Shown here one piece after another: positions 35,001-38,896 of a DNA stretch of 38,896 nucleotides (position 1 is the stretch's first letter; each line of letters opens with the position of its first letter). This stretch comes from Ophiostoma sp. CBS 140.51. Lineage: Eukaryota > Ascomycota > Sordariomycetes > Ophiostomatales > Ophiostomataceae. A program made the translations under genes and the position numbers. The stretch is taken from positions 1-38,896 of the forward strand of contig JANSLP010000307.1 in NCBI GenBank assembly GCA_029298735.1. The letters run 5' to 3'. The notes beneath the pieces are model-generated. The model made no database searches. It was given only the letters and a program-made list of their open reading frames with translations, and was not told the origin of the DNA.

Positions 35001-35336
35001 TCAAGCTCTACATCAACTCTCCCTGTTGTTATTATTGAATTTGCAATGTATTTTATCTCAGTCCATCTTCAGTTCGCACTTGAAAACGAAATGGGGAGGG
35101 TGACCAATACGAGATGTGATTGCGTAATATGCATCGTACAACTTGTGGGTTATGATGAATAAAATGAATATCGTTTCACGTCTACCCAGTGCAGATCTGA
35201 TGCCAATGCAGTGTCCAGTAAAATTGCTTTGGAACACAGTCCGTTTATCGAATTAGATCTACTGCTACCTGAATATCGAGAGTGAAATGCCTCCTGCCAA
35301 AGTCTCCCTGTTCCAATTGTCGAGTCAAAATGCACC
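29078..35336. other. 6.3 kb gene-poor region with possible decayed coding sequence
   Basis: No intact gene found. Between about 30.3 and 34.4 kb short minus-strand stretches with coding-like composition are interrupted by stops and frame changes. Examples are 34376-34080, 33393-33145 (VQRRKYYKIQDRGEIFGEGRGQ...), 31825-31607 (RELTNGAMFVGDGVVDVVDYA...) and 30865-30795. I could not tie them to one family. Composition is AT-richer than the neighbouring genes. The region from 34500 to 35336 is probably non-coding. Confidence 0.4.
30300..34400 (-). pseudogene. Possible degenerate gene(s), minus strand
   Basis: Fragmented frames on the minus strand, described in the surrounding region entry, are individually 40-95 codons long and disagree in frame. 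They might be exons of a multi-intron gene, a gene decayed by point mutation, or a relic inserted element. No ATG-to-stop model could be built, no transposase, polymerase or integrase motif was seen, and no terminal repeats were identified. The strand assignment rests on better codon third-position GC in the 34376-34080 and 33393-33145 pieces. Confidence 0.22.
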
Positions 35337-37006
35337 CTACTCGGTGATACTGGCCTGCGGTTTCTCGTCATCTGTGACACCGACAATGCCGCTGTTTTCC
35401 AGCTCATTGCCGCGGTTGTGGCCGTGACCATGGCTCTTGAGATGTTCTTCCAGTGTGCCAGCTACCTCGTCACCAAACAGCCGACCAATCTCTTCCATGG
35501 GAATGTTGCTCGTCTCTGGCAGACAAAGCGCCACAAACAGCCACATGGCGACGGTGCCAATAATAAACACCAGGTAAAACTTCCAACCACACCGATCAAA
35601 GCCAGTGGGTGCACCCTGCAGAATGGCAATGGTGGCGAGCCAGTACCCGACCATAGAGATGGCGATACCCTCGGCGCGGATTTCCGAAGGCCAAATCTCG
35701 GAGGCGTAGGTGTACATGGTGCCGTCAATGGTGAGTCCGTACCAGGGGATGAACCAAAAGATGAAGAAGACGCCCAACACCAAAACGGCGTGGTTAGTAG
35801 TGGGTAAAAAGGAGGATGCAACCGTCTCGCCGATGAGCGCGCTGAGACACCCAACGAGGCCAATCAAAAAACACCGGCGTCGGCCGACACGGTCCACTAT
35901 GAGCGAGGACGTCGTGTTGGCGAAAAAGGCCACACCGACAAAGACCCAGTAGAGAGCAAGAGTGAGGGCAGGGCCCACGCCCAGTCCCGGATACAAAATG
36001 ATTTGAAAATTCGTGATCACCGTGGAGCCAGTTGCCTGCATGCCAAACATGAGACAGAAGCCGAGGGCGGCGCGGTGCAGGTACGACTTCTTGCTGAACA
36101 GATACTTCCAGCGACCGACAAATGTGCGGACAGCACCGTCACTCTTGACGTGTTCAAAGTGGATCTGGGCGACCATGGCTTCAAACTCGGCGTGGGCGAA
36201 ATCGTCGTTTTCGCCGGGGATGGAGTGTACACGGTTGGTGACAGCCCAGGCTTCGTCAAGGCGGTCTTTAAGGATGAGCCAACGCGGACTCTCGGGCATC
36301 GAAAAGGAAAAGGCGAGTAAGATCGATGCAAAGAGGCAGTTTAGCGCCAGCGGAAACCGCCAGGCAAAGTTTCCGTTCTTGGCGAAATAGCAGCCAAAGC
36401 TGACGGCAGCGGCCAAGTTGTATCCCACACAGAGGCCGGCACCGTGCTGCCCGACCAAAAATCCTCGCGAGTGAGGAGGTGAGAGCTCGGCGGCGTACAT
36501 GGGAAAGAGCACCAGCAGCATGCCTATACCGAAGCCGCCAAAGAGCCGGAAGAACAGGAACATGGGAATGTCGACCGAGCCGGCCGTCAGAGCGCCGCCG
36601 ATGATGACAATTACGCAGGCCATCTGGAAAGACCGGAGACGGCCGTACTTGTCGGCAGTCCAGGCAACAAAGAAGCTGCCAAAGAAACCTCCAGCCTGGG
36701 AGAGCGATGTACTCAAGCCCTGGATGACGACCATGTAATCGTAGGCAGCCTTGTCGACCGAGGCATCGGTCTGCAAATGCAGACTTTTGTAGAAGGCAGG
36801 TTGGCCCTGGGGGGGGGAGGGGAAACATGTCAGTGAAAATTTGAAATACTTGTAGAAATTAGTGGGATGCTCACCAAAGTCGTGGCTACGGCAGACAGCG
36901 AGTAGCCAATGATGATTGATGCCATGGCCGCAAATGCCACACACTTGTAATTGTACAAGGTGAGCTTGCGTGGCACCGTGACAGATGCCTCCTCTGAGGA
37001 GGTCAT
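35337..37006 (-). CDS. MFS transporter, sugar porter family
   Basis: Exon 1 is 37006-36875 and exon 2 is 36806-35337, giving 533 residues. The 68-nt intron has donor GTGAGC and a C-run before the CAG acceptor, phase 0. ATG 37006 is the first ATG of the exon. The layout is about twelve membrane segments with cytosolic ends and a His/Gly-rich tail. Sugar-porter signatures are: D96-K-Y-G-R100 after helix 2, the PESPR motif at 215-219 after helix 6, DRVGRRR (349-355) after helix 8, the PSEIRAEG segment (417-424) and PETSNIPMEEI (474-484). In helix 7 the QQxSG motif of hexose carriers is replaced by QATG (301-304), so the substrate may not be a simple hexose. It would sit in the plasma membrane and use the proton gradient. 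It could serve nutrient uptake or, less likely, export of the nearby terpene product. Confidence 0.93.
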
Positions 37007-38896
37007 GATGTATGTGTTGTGATGGATTGGTGAAACAAAAAAAAAGATCAGCAAACAAATTAAAGTGAAGATAAACTGAAAGGAAAAGAAAAGTTCAACT
37101 TTAGTCTTACAAATAAGATAAGAGAAGAAATACCAATCATACCAAAGTGATCGTCCTTCTCGAGTATATATGGGAATGGCAATTGGTCTCTGTATGTTTT
37201 GGTATGTATCTACTGATTCAAAAAAAAAAAAAAATATCTACATGCTCCAGATCAATGTGTGCAACGTGTTTGACAACATACCCGCTTCGTTTCCGCGGGC
37301 AAGGCTCGATGTTGCCCTCACAGATTGTCATCAACAGACATCCAATATTGTAGCCCCCATCCTTCGTGTTGGTCGTCACATCTTCCCCAGAAAAGGAAAC
37401 AACAAAATGCGGGGGAAACAAGGGGCGCATGGCACCAACCCCAGCTTTTCGCGATTTGGTTTCCCCCTTTCGTTTCTTCTTTCTCCAGATTTCACTACGG
37501 AAACTAAAGTAATTACAACGGCAACCAAGAAAGGACGGACTGGACGGGCGCCGGATGAAGCTGATGGTGCTTGTTTGGGTCCGGGGTCATGTTGTTTGAC
37601 CTCCGCGGCTATGGTACCCGCGGGACTCGGGTATCACCAACACACAGACTAACACCGTGGGAACTGTGTGGCGAGGCTGTCACCCTCTGAAATAGAACAA
37701 AGGAACGTCAATTACCGTTTATATACATGTGGCCATCAAATATGCATAACATGTCATTGGGCGGTGGGTCGATGAATCTCCGGCGAGTCAATTGCCATCT
37801 GGGGAAATCTGTGAATCGACGCCACGCTAGAACGGTATGCTTCAACAAAACGGAACTCGAAGGCACGACAAATAAAAAAGATAGTACAAACGCCGACAAA
37901 AAAAACGTACAGCAGCGGGTATTCGCTGGTCGTCACCGACCCAACTACTAATCCGCCGATTACAGGTTTAACTAGGGGAGAGCGGACGGGATCCCGTGTT
38001 CTCCTGTATCTGTGGCCGTACGTGGAAGATGCTGTTGATGCTAGAGGTTATGAGGGGATGCGTGTACCATAATGGTTTACTCTTTTGATTAATTGCGACA
38101 CTTGTTTTGATGTCTGTCTTTGCGAACCACAACCAGAGGCAGCCTGCCAAGTAAACAGCTCCAGCCACAGGTAAATTGTCTTTGTGGCACAGACTCCATC
38201 ACGCTACTTCTGGTTGTTGCTGTCATGAGCTAGTGTGACTGATTGCCGCTGGCCACGGAGAGCCAAAAGTGTCGTTCATACGTACAACACCTCTCAGCTC
38301 ACGCTCGTTTCTTACAGGGCTTCTTTTATCGCCTTTCGTGTCCCGTTCTCCATGGGACTTCCATCTCGGCCCACAACTTCTCGCTTGACGACTTACATCT
38401 ACTCTCATCTGAAATGCTTCTCATATCATCAATCGTCCTGAGCATCATAGGCCTCTGGCCCGTTTACGTTCCACTCATACTGTCACCCTTCACCGACCCG
38501 ACGGAGAGAAGCAGTCCGGCATATCCACCACAGCGGCACGACGATGCCTGGCGTTGTTGCTGGCGAGACCTGTGGGATTGTTCTTTACCACATGGGACCG
38601 ACCTACGTCGCAAGCTACCGTTACCTTTGCTCGCCGGTTGCCTTTTCCGTCTCCGCTGCTTTTGGAGCCTGGCTTACGAGATACAATCCGGGGCCCGAGT
38701 GTTGGAACGTTTGCAGCCACCGAGGAGATCGTGGCAACGAGGAGGCTACATAGAGTACACAAATTAAGTTTCTTGTCCTGTTCGACTCAAGTATTTTTTT
38801 TCATGTCTTTTTCATTTAGACATGAAATAAATATGTCAAATAGTTTTTTGTACCTTTTCTTAGTTTCTGGAAACAAAAGAAAAGTTTACAACTTTT
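37007..38896. other. Upstream flank of the transporter, no confident gene
   Basis: Contains the transporter's promoter (A-rich leader, TATATA at 37165) and AT-rich sequence with an A-run near 37220. At 38544-38753 a plus-strand 69-codon ATG frame (MPGVVAGETCGIVLYHMG...) has good codon composition, but the opposite strand is also open there and no family is recognised, so it is not called separately. Confidence 0.45.
37165..37171 (-). promoter_or_regulatory. TATA-like element of the MFS transporter
   Basis: TATATAT about 160 bp upstream of the transporter ATG (37006). The position is plausible for a core promoter with a leader of roughly 100-130 nt; not proven. Confidence 0.3.

Noticed and set aside
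38490..38762. Minus-strand 90-codon frame near the right end
   Set aside because: Starts at GTG and overlaps an equally open plus-strand frame; neither can be supported.

Overview
The window looks like nuclear DNA of a filamentous ascomycete. GC-rich coding blocks are separated by long, AT-richer intergenic stretches. The clear introns are short (52-121 nt) with GTRNGY-type donors, several with CTAAC-like branch sites. A Zn2Cys6 fungal regulator, a fungal-type microsomal P450 and a fungal sugar-porter transporter are present. The many hypothetical proteins and the composition would suit a Sordariomycete, but the lineage is inference. No tRNA, rRNA, CRISPR array or intact transposon was recognised.

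Left part (1-9.9 kb): a pure poly-G tract lies next to a minus-strand hypothetical protein with an acidic tail (105-1499). A small two-exon, two-helix membrane protein follows on the minus strand (2930-3530). After a 3.5 kb divergent promoter region comes a large low-complexity hypothetical protein on the plus strand (7085-9868). Its reading frame carries an in-frame TAG at 8222-8224, and the frame stays open and coding-like on both sides.

Middle (9.9-25.2 kb): a long region with only weak gene candidates leads to a 1286-residue Zn2Cys6 transcription factor (15179-19039, plus) with polyglutamine and acidic tracts and two linked upstream ORFs. The next 6 kb holds only weak coding candidates and a 10-bp-periodic repeat array upstream of the P450.

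Right part (25.2-38.9 kb): a cytochrome P450 (25198-26852, plus) and a four-exon class I sesquiterpene-type synthase (27518-28832, minus) lie tail to tail, 665 bp apart. About 6.5 kb beyond the synthase, across a region without intact genes, is a sugar-porter-family MFS transporter (35337-37006, minus). Synthase plus P450 is the minimal layout of a fungal terpenoid locus: the synthase would cyclise a prenyl diphosphate and the P450 would oxidise the hydrocarbon. The MFS protein and the upstream Zn2Cys6 factor could be an exporter and a regulator, but the transporter looks like a sugar porter and the regulator is 6 kb away, so their membership is inference. The synthase promoter carries repeated GTGAG elements at 11/22 bp spacing, and its metal-binding motif is an unusual E-D-G-T-D.
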